This document shows, in pieces, positions 16,855 to 25,028 of a stretch of 64,000 nt of DNA (positions within the stretch are counted from its first letter, which is position 1; each line of letters starts with the position of its first letter). The position numbers and the translations under genes are program-made. The DNA comes from Hymenobacter piscis (GTDB lineage: Bacteria > Bacteroidota > Bacteroidia > Cytophagales > Hymenobacteraceae): contig NZ_JAHHZN010000020.1 of the NCBI RefSeq assembly GCF_018760735.1, forward strand, positions 16,657 through 80,656, in the 5' to 3' direction. Under the pieces are notes generated by a model. That model had not been told where the DNA came from and did not search any database. It saw only the letters and a list, made by a program, of their open reading frames with translations.

Positions 16855-17877
16855 TCAGAGCCTGGTGAACAGACCGGCGAATTCAGTTTTGAGGTGGTTT
16901 ACCGTCGTGCCGCCAATGTTGTCGAATACCTTGGACTTGGTTTCGTAGTTGACCAGCAGCTGGTGCGTGGACTTGAGCAGCTTCGTGAAGCTGGCCTCAT
17001 CATCGCCCAGGTACTCGAGCACGGTCCGGATCTGCGCATCGGACACCTGCAGCTTCTGCAGCCGGGCAATAATGCGCTGGTGCAGCGTGGGCATTTCCGC
17101 AATAATGCCCAGAGTCAGCTGATCCGAGGCCTTCTGCTTCGGCCGGCCCGGGGGCGTGATGTCGATGATGGACGCGTCCTGCCCGTTTCCGGGGATAATG
17201 TGCTTGGGGATGGTAAAGAGGATCTTGCTGACCTTGCGCCCGGCTTTGATCGGCTCCCAGCCCACCATCCAGCCGATGTCGTGGAGCTCCTTAATGGCGG
17301 GCTCCAGCACGTAGCGCTTGAAATCGTAGAAAATGGTGTACGCCGTGTCGTCCGTGCCCACCATCTGCTCGCGCAGCGCGTCAATCTCCACTTCCCAGCT
17401 GCCCACGTCATCCCAGCTGGTGAGCACCCAGTAGAGCCGGTGCGCGTGGGCGCTCTTGAGTGTGAGTATGGTCTCAATCTCTACGGTGGTGTACTCACTG
17501 GCCAGCTCAAGCAGAAACGGCTTTATCTCGGGCGCAAAGTTGCCCGTTACGTACCCCGTTCCCTCATCAATTTCCATGAAGCTGATGATGCCGTAGTTTT
17601 TGATGTTCATCTTGCCCCGGGAGTTGGTACGGGCAATACTCACCACCTTTCCCATCAGCGTTTTGCAGGCCGCATCAATCTGCTCGTACACCGGGCCGGA
17701 TTTGGCCTTGGGAATAATGCGCTTCATGGGAATCCGGATCTGCGGCAACTCCAGCGACTTGGAATGGATGCAGCCCAGCGCCAGGGCAATAATGCGCGCC
17801 TCCATGTGGGTGAGCTTTAAAGGGGACCGGACCAGAATATTGGCCTGCCGGGCCTGAGGATAGAGGGAGGGTTCCAT
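16855..17877 (-). CDS. Plasmid replication initiator protein (Rep_3/RepB family)
   Basis: 340 residues with the two winged-helix halves of iteron-binding initiators. WH1: ANILVRSPLKLTHMEARIIALALGCI near the start, a dimerisation/operator-binding domain. WH2: about residues 135-240, with ILTLKSAHAHRLYWVL and VLEPAIKELHDIGWMVGWEPI. The C-terminal 90 residues (after about 250) are a less conserved tail. It is transcribed away from the iteron array that starts 93 bp upstream, and an inverted repeat made from the iteron core sits 28-58 bp before its start, as expected for autoregulation. This gene is the best evidence that the window is plasmid DNA. Confidence 0.9.
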   Translation of the reverse strand: MEPSLYPQARQANILVRSPLKLTHMEARIIALALGCIHSKSLELPQIRIPMKRIIPKAKSGPVYEQIDAACKTLMGKVVSIARTNSRGKMNIKNYGIISFMEIDEGTGYVTGNFAPEIKPFLLELASEYTTVEIETILTLKSAHAHRLYWVLTSWDDVGSWEVEIDALREQMVGTDDTAYTIFYDFKRYVLEPAIKELHDIGWMVGWEPIKAGRKVSKILFTIPKHIIPGNGQDASIIDITPPGRPKQKASDQLTLGIIAEMPTLHQRIIARLQKLQVSDAQIRTVLEYLGDDEASFTKLLKSTHQLLVNYETKSKVFDNIGGTTVNHLKTEFAGLFTRL

Positions 17878-17904
17878 GAGGAAGGTAAAATAAGGCTCGC
17901 CTAA

Positions 17905-17935
17905 ACTACGGAAATTTCTTATAATCTTCCGTAGT
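17905..17935. promoter_or_regulatory. Rep operator: inverted repeat of the iteron core
   Basis: ACTACGGAA (17905-17913) and TTCCGTAGT (17927-17935) are a perfect 9-bp inverted repeat, 13 bp apart. TTCCGTAG is the 3' half of every iteron. It lies just upstream of the initiator gene, where Rep dimers of iteron plasmids typically repress their own promoter. Confidence 0.8.
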
Positions 17936-17969
17936 GCCGGCCCGGCAGTCCGGCAGGTAAGGCAGGCGG

Positions 17970-18219
17970 GTGTAATTTCTTCCGTAGTTGTCCGGGCGGG
18001 TGTAGTTTCTTCCGTAGTTGCCGGGGTGGGTGTAGTTTCTTCCGTAGATGGTGTAGTTTCTTCCGTAGTCGGTGTAATTCCTTCCGTAGATGGTGTAGTT
18101 TCTTCCGTAGGTGGTGTAGTTTCTTCCGTAGATGGGTGTAATTTCTTCCGTAGTTGGGTGTAGTTTCTTCCGTAGTTGGGTGTAGTTTCTTCCGTAGCAC
18201 GGTGTAATTTCTTCCGTAT
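17970..18219 (+). repeat. Eleven direct iterons of the replication origin
   Basis: Eleven copies of the 18-mer GTGTA(G/A)TTTCTTCCGTAG start at 17970, 18000, 18030, 18051, 18072, 18093, 18114, 18136, 18158, 18180 and 18202. Start-to-start spacing is 30, 30, then 21 (four times) and 22 (four times) bp, so binding sites lie on one face of the helix. Only single-base changes occur (A/G at position 6, one C at position 10, T at the last base of the last copy). Confidence 0.97.
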
Positions 18220-18422
18220 TTAAACGATTCAAAAAATTGATTATCAAGTAGTTATGGTGTATAGAAGAAAGAAGAAATAGAAGAATAGAAAATCAGAAAA
18301 GGGGCTCTGATTTTTTTTCTGTTTGGGGGCTTAAAAAGCCGGTTTTTCAGGATACCTGGCAGGCTACACCCCTGGTGTGGTGCAACCTCCAACTTTCCGG
18401 GGAACTACGGAAGAAATTACAC
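18220..18422. other. Origin of replication: AT-rich zone closed by an inverted iteron
   Basis: 18220-18335 is strongly A/T- and purine-rich (runs such as TTTTTTTT at about 18311) in an otherwise GC-rich window, a likely DNA-unwinding element next to the iterons. A twelfth iteron, in opposite orientation and matching the consensus exactly, lies at 18405-18422. No convincing DnaA box was identified by eye. No gene in 17878-18622. Confidence 0.75.
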
Positions 18423-18513
18423 CGGGCGCTTGCCAGCCCTTCCGGCCCGCTTCGTTGAAACAGCCGGCAGTCAGCCGGGCACTCAGCCCCGTTCAGCCAC
18501 TGGCTGCCCGGGC

Positions 18514-18576
18514 CGGAGCGCGGCCTCCTCCGGGCCGCCCGGCCGGCGCCGACGGCCCGGAGGAGGCCGCGCTCCG
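18514..18576. repeat. Perfect 24-bp inverted repeat hairpin
   Basis: Arms 18514-18537 and 18553-18576 are exact complements around a 15-nt GC-rich loop. It lies between the origin and the ModE-like gene, 46 bp before its start. It may insulate the origin from transcription, act in 5' regulation, or be an interspersed palindrome. Confidence 0.8.
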
Positions 18577-18622
18577 CAAAATGACGCTACTTTACGGTTC
18601 TCCGCTGCTAAACCCCTCTCAA

Positions 18623-18991
18623 ATGCGCCCTATGAAAGAGCTGTTGCTGGCCGACGTGCCATTCCGCTTCGATGGCCGGCTGTGGCTGGAAGGCCCCACC
18701 GACCGGTTTATGGGCGTGGGCCGTCTGCAGCTGCTCGAGCACATTGCCGTCCTGGGCTCCATCTCGCAGGCCGCTAAAGCCATGCAGATGTCCTACAAGC
18801 GCGCCTGGGACCTGGTGGCTTCGATGAATGCGCAGGTGCGCACGCCCCTGGTCCAAACTCAGACCGGCGGCAAGCGCGGGGGTGGGGCGTCACTGACGCC
18901 CGCCGGGCAGCAGGTAGTAGCCGAGTTCCAGGCCCTGCAGGCCCGTTTCCAGGCCTTTCTGGCCGCCGAAACAGCCCGGCTTAATGGCTGA
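18623..18991 (+). CDS. ModE-like winged-helix regulator (DNA-binding domain only)
   Basis: 122 residues from ATG 18623 (a second ATG is at 18632). The sequence RLQLLEHIAVLGSISQAAKAMQMSYKRAWDLVASMNAQV is the LysR/ModE N-terminal winged helix, with the SYKRAW recognition helix typical of ModE; GGKRGGGASLTPAGQQVVAEF is the matching wing and following helix. It has no molybdate-binding (Mop/TOBE) domain, so it is the short ModE form. Directly downstream lies a ModE-box-like palindrome, then a TonB receptor gene. A role in molybdate or tungstate homeostasis is inferred from family and site. Confidence 0.8.
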   Translation: MRPMKELLLADVPFRFDGRLWLEGPTDRFMGVGRLQLLEHIAVLGSISQAAKAMQMSYKRAWDLVASMNAQVRTPLVQTQTGGKRGGGASLTPAGQQVVAEFQALQARFQAFLAAETARLNG

Positions 18992-19024
18992 GATTGGCCG
19001 AGTGCGGGCAGAAGCCGGCCAGGT

Positions 19025-19047
19025 CGTTATATTTGTCCGGATATAAC
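19025..19047. promoter_or_regulatory. ModE-box-like palindrome upstream of TonB receptor
   Basis: GTTATAT (19026-19032) and ATATAAC (19041-19047) are perfect inverted 7-mers 8 bp apart, preceded by C as in CGTTATAT. This closely follows the layout of known ModE operators (CGTTATAT...ATAACG). It is 34 bp after the ModE-like gene and 89 bp before the receptor start. Confidence 0.65.
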
Positions 19048-19135
19048 CCTGGGTCCGAAGCGGCCCGCACCGTTTCCGGTGGCCCCTCCCTTTGCCCGTC
19101 TTTCGGCCACCCGACACCGCTTTTCGCCTAAGCAT

Positions 19136-21811
19136 ATGCCCCATTTTTTACGCTTCAGGGCGCAGATGGCCACCGGAATCATTACCCTGGCTCTGGCCCA
19201 CGCTGTGGCCGCGCAAAGCTCCGCTCCGCTGCCCTCCCGTCGTCCGGCCCCGGCGGATACCGCGCGCACTACCCTGACGGAAGTGGTGGTAACGGCCTCG
19301 CGGGTGGAGGAGAGCTTCCTGCAGTCGCCGGTGACGGTGGAGAAGCTCAACGCCCGGGCCCTGCGCCTGACGCCGGCGCCCTCGTTTTTCGAGGCCATCG
19401 AGCACCTGAAGGGCGTGCAGGTGCTGGCCCCCAGCCTGGGCTTCAAAGTCATCAACGCCCGCGGCTTCGCCAACACCACCAACGTGCGCTTCGCCCAGCT
19501 CGTGGACGGCATTGATAACCAGGCCCCGCACATCGGCGGTCCCATCGGCAACGTGCTCGGCCCCGGCGACCTGGATATCCTGAGCGTGGAGGTGGTACCC
19601 GGCACGGCGGCCGCGCTCTACGGTCTGAACGCCATCAACGGGCTAGCCAACTTCCAGACCAGAAGTCCGTTCCGGTTTACGGGACTGAGCGTACGCCAGC
19701 AAACCGGCCTCAACCACCTGCAGGACCCCAACGTGGGTGCGGCCGGCCCGGACGGCATTGCCGGGCACCTGTTCTCCGAATCCAGCGTGCGCTACGCCCA
19801 GGTGCTGGTGCCCGACCGGCTGGCTTTTAAGGTGAATGGCAGCTACCTGCGCGCCTACGACTGGGTGGCCAACGACCAGACTGACCTGTTTGCCCAAGGC
19901 AACGCCACCACCGGCCTGCTGGGGGCCGACAACCCGGCCCGCGACCCGGTCAGCCGCTACGGCACCGAGTCGTCGAACCGCAGTACGCTCACGCTGGGCG
20001 GCCGGCAGTACGTGGTGGCCCGCACCGGCTACGACGAGCGCGACCTGGTGGACTACACCATCAAGAGCCTGAAAGCCGACGCGGCCCTGCACTACCGCTT
20101 CCGGCCCGGCGTGGAGCTGGCCTACACCTACCGGGTGGCCGGCTTCGACAACGTATACCAGCGCTCTAACCGCTTCCGCCTGCAGGACTATGGCCTGCAG
20201 CAGCACGCCCTCACGCTGACCACGCCCGTAGTGCAGGCTCGCGCGTATGCCACGCTGGAAAACACGGGCAAAAGCTATAACCTGCGCTCCATGGGTGAAA
20301 ACCTGGACCGCAGCTTCCGGCCCGATGCCGCCTGGAACGCGCAGTACACCGCCGCCTGGAACGCGGCCGTGGCCGCCGGCCAGCCGGTGGCCACAGCCCA
20401 CGCTACGGCCCGCCTGGCGGCCGATGCCGGCCGCCTGCAACCGGGTACGCCCGCCTTCCGGGAGCGGCTGAGCCAGCTGCAGGACATCAACAACTGGGAC
20501 CAGGGCGCGGCCCTGCGTGTGCAGGCCGACCTGCTGCACGCCGAGCTGCAGGTGAACCTGGCCGAAGCCTGGCGGCGGCGGGGCGGCCACCTGCCGGCGG
20601 GTCTGGATCTGCTGGCGGGAGCCGACCACCGCACCTACGTGGTTGTGCCCGACGGCAACTACTTCATCAACCCCGAGCCGGGCCGGGACCCGCTGCGGGA
20701 CAAGCTGACCTACGGCAAAACCGGCGGCTTCGTGCAGGCCGGCGGGCGTTTGCTGGCCGACCGGCTGCGGCTGACGGCCACGCTGCGCGCCGACAAGAAC
20801 GACTACTTCGCCGTGAAGCTCAACCCGCGCCTGACGGCCGTGTTTTCGCCCACCCGGCAGCAGAACTTCCGCCTCAGCTACCAGAGCGGCTACCGCTTTG
20901 CGAGTTTGTTCGAGGGCTTCAGCAACGTGAACAGCGGGCAGGTCAGGCGCATCGGCGGGCTGCGGGTGATGTCGGACGGCGTGTTTGAAAACAGCTACCT
21001 GCGCACCAGCATCGACGCCTTCAACGCGGCCGTGACGGCGGCCGTCAACGCCAGTACCACCGCCGAGCCTGCCGCCGAGAAGCGCCGGCAGGCCATTGCC
21101 GCCAACCAGGGCCGGCTGGTGAAAAACGCCTATACTTATCTCAAGCCGGAGTATATCCGCTCGCTGGAAGCGGGCTACAAGGCGGCCGTGCTGCCCCAGG
21201 GCCGGCTGCTGCTCGACGTGGACTTCTACTACAACGCCTACCGCGACTTCATCGCCCAGGTGGAGGCCTACGTGCCCCAGTCGGCCACCGGGGAGCCGCT
21301 GGTGGGCGCCGACCTGAACACGGTGGCTACCGCGCTCAACGCCCGCGCCGGCCAGGCCCGCTACCGCCTCTGGACCAACTCCAAGAGCCGGGTGCGCAAC
21401 TACGGCGGCTCGGCCGGGGCGCGCTACGAGCTGGGCCGCGGCTACCTGCTGGGGGCCAATACCACCTACACCCGCCTGCGCCGCCCCCAGAACGGCGACG
21501 GGCTGGAGGACGGCTTCAACACCCCGCGCTGGGCCTGGAACCTGAGCGTGACCAACGAAAACGTGGTGCCGAACGTCGGCTTCGGCCTCAACTACCGCCA
21601 TCAGCAAAGCTACTTCTCGCAGACGTTTCTGGTGACGGGCACGGTGCCCGCCTACTGCACGCTCGACGCCCAGCTCAGCTACCATATCCCGGCCGCGCAG
21701 CTGCGCCTCAAGCTGGGGGCCAGCAACGTACTCAACCGCTACTACGTCTCCTACCTGGGCGGCCCGAGCGTGGGCGGGCTCTACTACCTGACCCTGACCT
21801 ACGGCCTGTAA
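19136..21811 (+). CDS. TonB-dependent receptor, candidate oxyanion (Mo/W) transporter
   Basis: Outer-membrane active transporter, 891 residues from ATG 19136. Signal peptide (ITLALAHAVAAQ), a TonB-box-like TTLTEVVVTASRVEES, a plug domain (about 60-180, with VINARGFANTTNVRFAQLVDGIDNQAPHIGG and VEVVPGTAAALYGLNAINGLANFQTRSP), then a 22-strand barrel ending in a typical aromatic terminus (LYYLTLTYGL). Unlike most Bacteroidetes receptors it has no carboxypeptidase-like N-terminal domain. The NAINGLANFQTRSP plug end differs from the siderophore receptor at 1-1646. The substrate is unknown; the adjacent ModE-like gene and box suggest molybdate, tungstate or a chelate of them. Base composition matches its neighbours. 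Confidence 0.85.
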   Translation: MPHFLRFRAQMATGIITLALAHAVAAQSSAPLPSRRPAPADTARTTLTEVVVTASRVEESFLQSPVTVEKLNARALRLTPAPSFFEAIEHLKGVQVLAPSLGFKVINARGFANTTNVRFAQLVDGIDNQAPHIGGPIGNVLGPGDLDILSVEVVPGTAAALYGLNAINGLANFQTRSPFRFTGLSVRQQTGLNHLQDPNVGAAGPDGIAGHLFSESSVRYAQVLVPDRLAFKVNGSYLRAYDWVANDQTDLFAQGNATTGLLGADNPARDPVSRYGTESSNRSTLTLGGRQYVVARTGYDERDLVDYTIKSLKADAALHYRFRPGVELAYTYRVAGFDNVYQRSNRFRLQDYGLQQHALTLTTPVVQARAYATLENTGKSYNLRSMGENLDRSFRPDAAWNAQYTAAWNAAVAAGQPVATAHATARLAADAGRLQPGTPAFRERLSQLQDINNWDQGAALRVQADLLHAELQVNLAEAWRRRGGHLPAGLDLLAGADHRTYVVVPDGNYFINPEPGRDPLRDKLTYGKTGGFVQAGGRLLADRLRLTATLRADKNDYFAVKLNPRLTAVFSPTRQQNFRLSYQSGYRFASLFEGFSNVNSGQVRRIGGLRVMSDGVFENSYLRTSIDAFNAAVTAAVNASTTAEPAAEKRRQAIAANQGRLVKNAYTYLKPEYIRSLEAGYKAAVLPQGRLLLDVDFYYNAYRDFIAQVEAYVPQSATGEPLVGADLNTVATALNARAGQARYRLWTNSKSRVRNYGGSAGARYELGRGYLLGANTTYTRLRRPQNGDGLEDGFNTPRWAWNLSVTNENVVPNVGFGLNYRHQQSYFSQTFLVTGTVPAYCTLDAQLSYHIPAAQLRLKLGASNVLNRYYVSYLGGPSVGGLYYLTLTYGL

Positions 21812-21967
21812 ACGCTGGCAGGGGCACTGGCGGGCCCGTCTGCTTTCCATCCGGGCGGGGCCGGGGGCCGGCGCTTAATCTGCCGCGCCGGAAAAGCGTT
21901 TACTTTGCTGCTGCTTTGTCTTTTTCCCGCTGCCGGCCGGTACTGCCGGCGGAACACCCGTAGCCGC

Positions 21968-22987
21968 ATGTCTTCTTCCTCCCAACTCCCGCCGCCGGCC
22001 CGGACCACTGCGGTCGGCACCGATGTGGCCCACGCGGCCGCGCTGCTTGGCGCGGGCGAGCTGGTGGCCGTTCCTACCGAAACCGTGTACGGGCTGGCCG
22101 GGCACGGCCTGCGCGAAGACAGCCTGCGCCGCATCTTTGCCGTGAAGGGCCGCCCGCTTACCAACCCGCTCATCCTGCACTTTGCCAGCGTGGCCCAGCT
22201 GGGCGCCTACGTGCGCCTGGAGGCCGTGCCCGCGGCGGCCCACCAGCTGCTGGCCGCCTTCAGCCCGGGTCCCCTCACGCTGCTGCTGCCCCGCAACCCG
22301 GCGGTGGTGCCCGATTTGGTTACGGCCGGCCTGCCCGATGTGGCGGTGCGCATTCCGGCCCATCCGCTGGTGCAGGAGCTGCTCGGGCAGCTCGACTTTC
22401 CGCTGGCGGCCCCGTCGGCCAATCCCTTCGGCTACATCAGTCCCACCCGGCCCGCGCACGTGCTCAGCCAGCTCGGCGGCCGGATTCCCTACGTGCTCGA
22501 CGGTGGGGCCTGCCAGGCCGGTATTGAAAGCACGGTAGTCGGCTTCGGACCGGCCGGCGAGCCGGTGCTGTACCGGCCGGGCGTAATTTCCCTGGAAATG
22601 CTGCAGGCCGTGGTGCCGGCCGCCCGCCTGCGCACCGCGCCGGAAAAGGCCCGCCCGGCTGCCAGCCCGGGCCTGCTGCCCTACCATTATTCTCCCCATA
22701 CGCCGTTGCAGCTGTTCGGGCCGGGGCTGGGGGTAGTGCCCGCGTTTGAGGCCGCCACGACCGGCGCGCTTACCCTGCGCGAGCCGCTGCCCGGTTTGCC
22801 CGCCGCCCAGCAGGTAGTGCTGAGCCCCGGCCGCGGCGACCTGGCCGAGGCCGCCCACGGGCTGTACGCCGCCCTGCATCAGCTCGATGCCCTGGGGCTG
22901 CAGCTGCTGCTGGCCGAGCGGCTGCCCGACTCCCGCCTGGGCCAGGCCCTGAACGAGCGGCTGGAAAAAGCCGCCGCCCGCCGCTAG
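21968..22987 (+). CDS. sua5: L-threonylcarbamoyladenylate synthase (Sua5/YrdC)
   Basis: Makes threonylcarbamoyl-AMP from Thr, bicarbonate and ATP for the t6A37 tRNA modification. 339 residues from ATG 21968. YrdC domain (about 20-205): GELVAVPTETVYGLAG, KGRPLTNPLILH, SPGPLTLLLPR, VAVRIPAHP, APSANPFGYISPT and ESTVV motifs all present. Then a linker with PGLLPYHYSPHTPL and the C-terminal Sua5 domain. Normally a chromosomal housekeeping gene, so its presence on a replicon with a plasmid origin is notable: a second copy, or a sign that this replicon is chromid-like. It follows the TonB receptor by 156 bp with no clear functional link. Confidence 0.93.
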   Translation: MSSSSQLPPPARTTAVGTDVAHAAALLGAGELVAVPTETVYGLAGHGLREDSLRRIFAVKGRPLTNPLILHFASVAQLGAYVRLEAVPAAAHQLLAAFSPGPLTLLLPRNPAVVPDLVTAGLPDVAVRIPAHPLVQELLGQLDFPLAAPSANPFGYISPTRPAHVLSQLGGRIPYVLDGGACQAGIESTVVGFGPAGEPVLYRPGVISLEMLQAVVPAARLRTAPEKARPAASPGLLPYHYSPHTPLQLFGPGLGVVPAFEAATTGALTLREPLPGLPAAQQVVLSPGRGDLAEAAHGLYAALHQLDALGLQLLLAERLPDSRLGQALNERLEKAAARR

Positions 22988-23083
22988 CCCTGCGCCGCTA
23001 GCTGTATAGCCCCTGCGCCGAGCCGACAGCCGCCCAAAAAGCAACATCCGGCCACTCCGCGCCGCCCCAGGGCCGGCTGCTGG

Positions 23084-24550
23084 CTAGAAGGCGTAATCCA
23101 GCGCCAGGGTCAGGTGGTGCAGGTCCACTTTGTTGACCGCGTGGGCAGGCAGATAGGCTGAGCGGTCGGCCCCCCACTTGGCCGCGTAGAGCGTACGCAG
23201 GCGCAGGCCCTGGGCCGGGCCGGCAAAGGTCTGGGTGAGGCTCAGGTTAAGCTGGTGAAAATCGGGCAGGCTGTACTTGTTGAGCCCCGCCTGGCGCGAC
23301 AGGTTGTAGTACCCGTAGCCGGCTTCCAGCCGGGGCCCGGGGGGGTGCAGCGGCCGCGCGGGATGCTGCCAGGCCACGCGGCCGCCCACGGCGTGCACGT
23401 TGCCGGCTCCTTCCAGCCGCTCGCGGGGCAGGGTGGTGTAGAACGGCTCCCGGCCCCACTCGCGCGGAAACAGGAAGCGCCCGTGGGCCGTGAGGCGGGT
23501 GTAGTGGGCAGCGTAGTGCCACGCGCCTTGCTGGCAGGCCAGGCGCCCGCTCAGGGCGCGGGCCTGTTCGCCCGGCACCAGGTACTGCTGGCTGACTGGC
23601 TGCTCGCGGCGGCCGGCCAGGCCGTGCTGCCACAGCAGCTGGGTGCTGGCCGTCCAGGTGCCGGCTTTGCGCGGCAAGGCCACGGAGCCTTCCAGCCAGG
23701 TGGTCGTCAGCAGGTGGTCGGCGAAATACTGCCAGGCCTGCCCGCTGACGCGCTGGCCCCAGGTGTGGCGCAGGCCCAGCACGGCCAGCCCGCGGGTCGA
23801 GACGTGACTCAGGTAGTCGGCGCGGCTGCTGTCGGGGGCCAGGCCCATGGAGTAGCGCCCGATGGACTCACGCAGGGAATACCAGCGGTCCAGGGAGCGG
23901 GGCGCCACGTGGGTAAGCCAGCCGCCCTGCACGGTGGTTGCGGGCCCGGGCCGGGCCACCAGCCACAGGCCCTGCACGAAGTTGGGGCTCAGGCGCGAGT
24001 CCTGGGAGTTGAGCAGGGGCGTGTCGAGGCGCTGGCGGCCGTAGGTGAGCTGCAGGCCGGGGCGGGGCTGCCAGCGTACCCAGAGCTCTTCCACCTGGTG
24101 CAGGATTTCGCGGTGGTGGGGGTGCTCCTGGTCGAAGAGGCTGAGCTCGTAGCGGCTGGCCGGGCGCCCGGGGGCAGCGGCCAGGGCGCTGGAAAAGAGG
24201 TTTTTAAGAAAGAAGCCTTCCACGCCCACTTGCAGGCCATGCCAGGCGCGGCTCTCGTAGCGCAGGCCCGCGCCCGCGCCCAGTGCGTAGTAGTCGGCGG
24301 CCGCGCCCCGGTTGCGGGTAGCCATGAAGATGGTGCGGGCGTGGGCGTTGAATTCGCCCCGGCGCAGTGCCTCCCCCGGCGTGCGAGCCGCCGCCGAATC
24401 GGCCTCCGGAAACTTCCGGTTACTGGCAGTAGCGGCGGCCGGGGCGGCCGGCGCCGGGTGGGTCAGCAGCGGATCGGGAGGGGCGGACTGAGCCACACTG
24501 AGCCGGGCGCCGGCCAGCAGCGCGGCTCCCAGCAGAAACCAACGAGACAT
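23084..24550 (-). CDS. OprD-family-like outer-membrane porin
   Basis: 488 residues. Signal peptide (LLGAALLAGARLSVAQ), a Pro/Ala-rich spacer, then alternating amphipathic strands of a barrel: RGEFNAHARTIFMATRN, ALGAGAGLRYESRAWHGLQVGVEG, LQLTYGRQRLDTPLLNSQDSRLSPN, and a last strand VDLHHLTLALDYAF ending in an aromatic residue. TYGRQRLDTPLL followed by PNFVQGL resembles the conserved region of OprD-type substrate-specific porins. First downstream neighbour of the sulfur genes on the same strand, 44 bp after the YedE-like gene. It might let thiosulfate or another small solute across the outer membrane; the solute is not known. Confidence 0.7.
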   Translation of the reverse strand: MSRWFLLGAALLAGARLSVAQSAPPDPLLTHPAPAAPAAATASNRKFPEADSAAARTPGEALRRGEFNAHARTIFMATRNRGAAADYYALGAGAGLRYESRAWHGLQVGVEGFFLKNLFSSALAAAPGRPASRYELSLFDQEHPHHREILHQVEELWVRWQPRPGLQLTYGRQRLDTPLLNSQDSRLSPNFVQGLWLVARPGPATTVQGGWLTHVAPRSLDRWYSLRESIGRYSMGLAPDSSRADYLSHVSTRGLAVLGLRHTWGQRVSGQAWQYFADHLLTTTWLEGSVALPRKAGTWTASTQLLWQHGLAGRREQPVSQQYLVPGEQARALSGRLACQQGAWHYAAHYTRLTAHGRFLFPREWGREPFYTTLPRERLEGAGNVHAVGGRVAWQHPARPLHPPGPRLEAGYGYYNLSRQAGLNKYSLPDFHQLNLSLTQTFAGPAQGLRLRTLYAAKWGADRSAYLPAHAVNKVDLHHLTLALDYAF

Positions 24551-24593
24551 ACGAGAAACGGGAAAAGGGGAGCCGGCGCTGCGGCGGCAGCCG

Positions 24594-25004
24594 CTACAAA
24601 GGCAGCCGCTCGCGCAGGGCGCTGTAGGTCCAGGTGCCGGCCAGGGCGGCCAGAATCAGCACGGCGGCCGAGGCCACGCCGCTGCCCAGCTGGGCAAAGA
24701 GCGGACCGGGGCAGGCGCCGGTCAGGGCCCAGCCCAGCCCGAAGATGGTGCCCCCGATCCAGGTGCCGTGGTTGTACTTCTTATCGGCCAGCTTGATTTC
24801 CTCGCCGTTGATGGTGCGCAGGCGGTTGCGCTTGATGAGCTGAATGGAGAGCATGCCCACCACAATGGCCGAGCCGATGACCCCGTACATGTGGAAGGCC
24901 TGGAAGCGGAACATCTCCTGGATGCGGAACCAGCTGATGACTTCGCTCTTGGTCAGGATAATGCCGAACAACACGCCCAGCACCAGGTATTTAAGGTTTT
25001 TCAT
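24594..25004 (-). CDS. YeeE/YedE-family small permease, second half
   Basis: 136 residues, four predicted membrane helices: YLVLGVLFGIILT, MYGVIGSAIVVGMLSIQLI, TWIGGTIFGLGWALTGACPGPLFAQLG and ASAAVLILAALAGTWTYSAL. The GLGWALTGACPGP motif carries the conserved Cys of YeeE/YedE proteins, which take up thiosulfate or related sulfur compounds through relayed cysteines. It pairs with the larger half at 25658-26218, as in two-gene PmpA/PmpB systems. Separated from that half by a methyltransferase gene, an unusual interruption. Confidence 0.85.
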   Translation of the reverse strand: MKNLKYLVLGVLFGIILTKSEVISWFRIQEMFRFQAFHMYGVIGSAIVVGMLSIQLIKRNRLRTINGEEIKLADKKYNHGTWIGGTIFGLGWALTGACPGPLFAQLGSGVASAAVLILAALAGTWTYSALRERLPL

Positions 25005-25028
25005 ATCAAGTAAGAAAAGAAGTGAAAA

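Noticed and set aside
17906..18247. Long reading frames across the iterons encoding repeats such as YGRNYT and LRKKLHP
   Set aside because: The peptide periodicity is only the DNA iteron read as protein; no start signal or codon logic, and the DNA has a clear origin function.
18235..18250. DnaA box at TTATCAAGT
   Set aside because: Too many mismatches to TTATCCACA to call.
19643..21850. 735-residue minus-strand frame
   Set aside because: Antisense of the TonB receptor; Gly/His/Gln-rich shadow.
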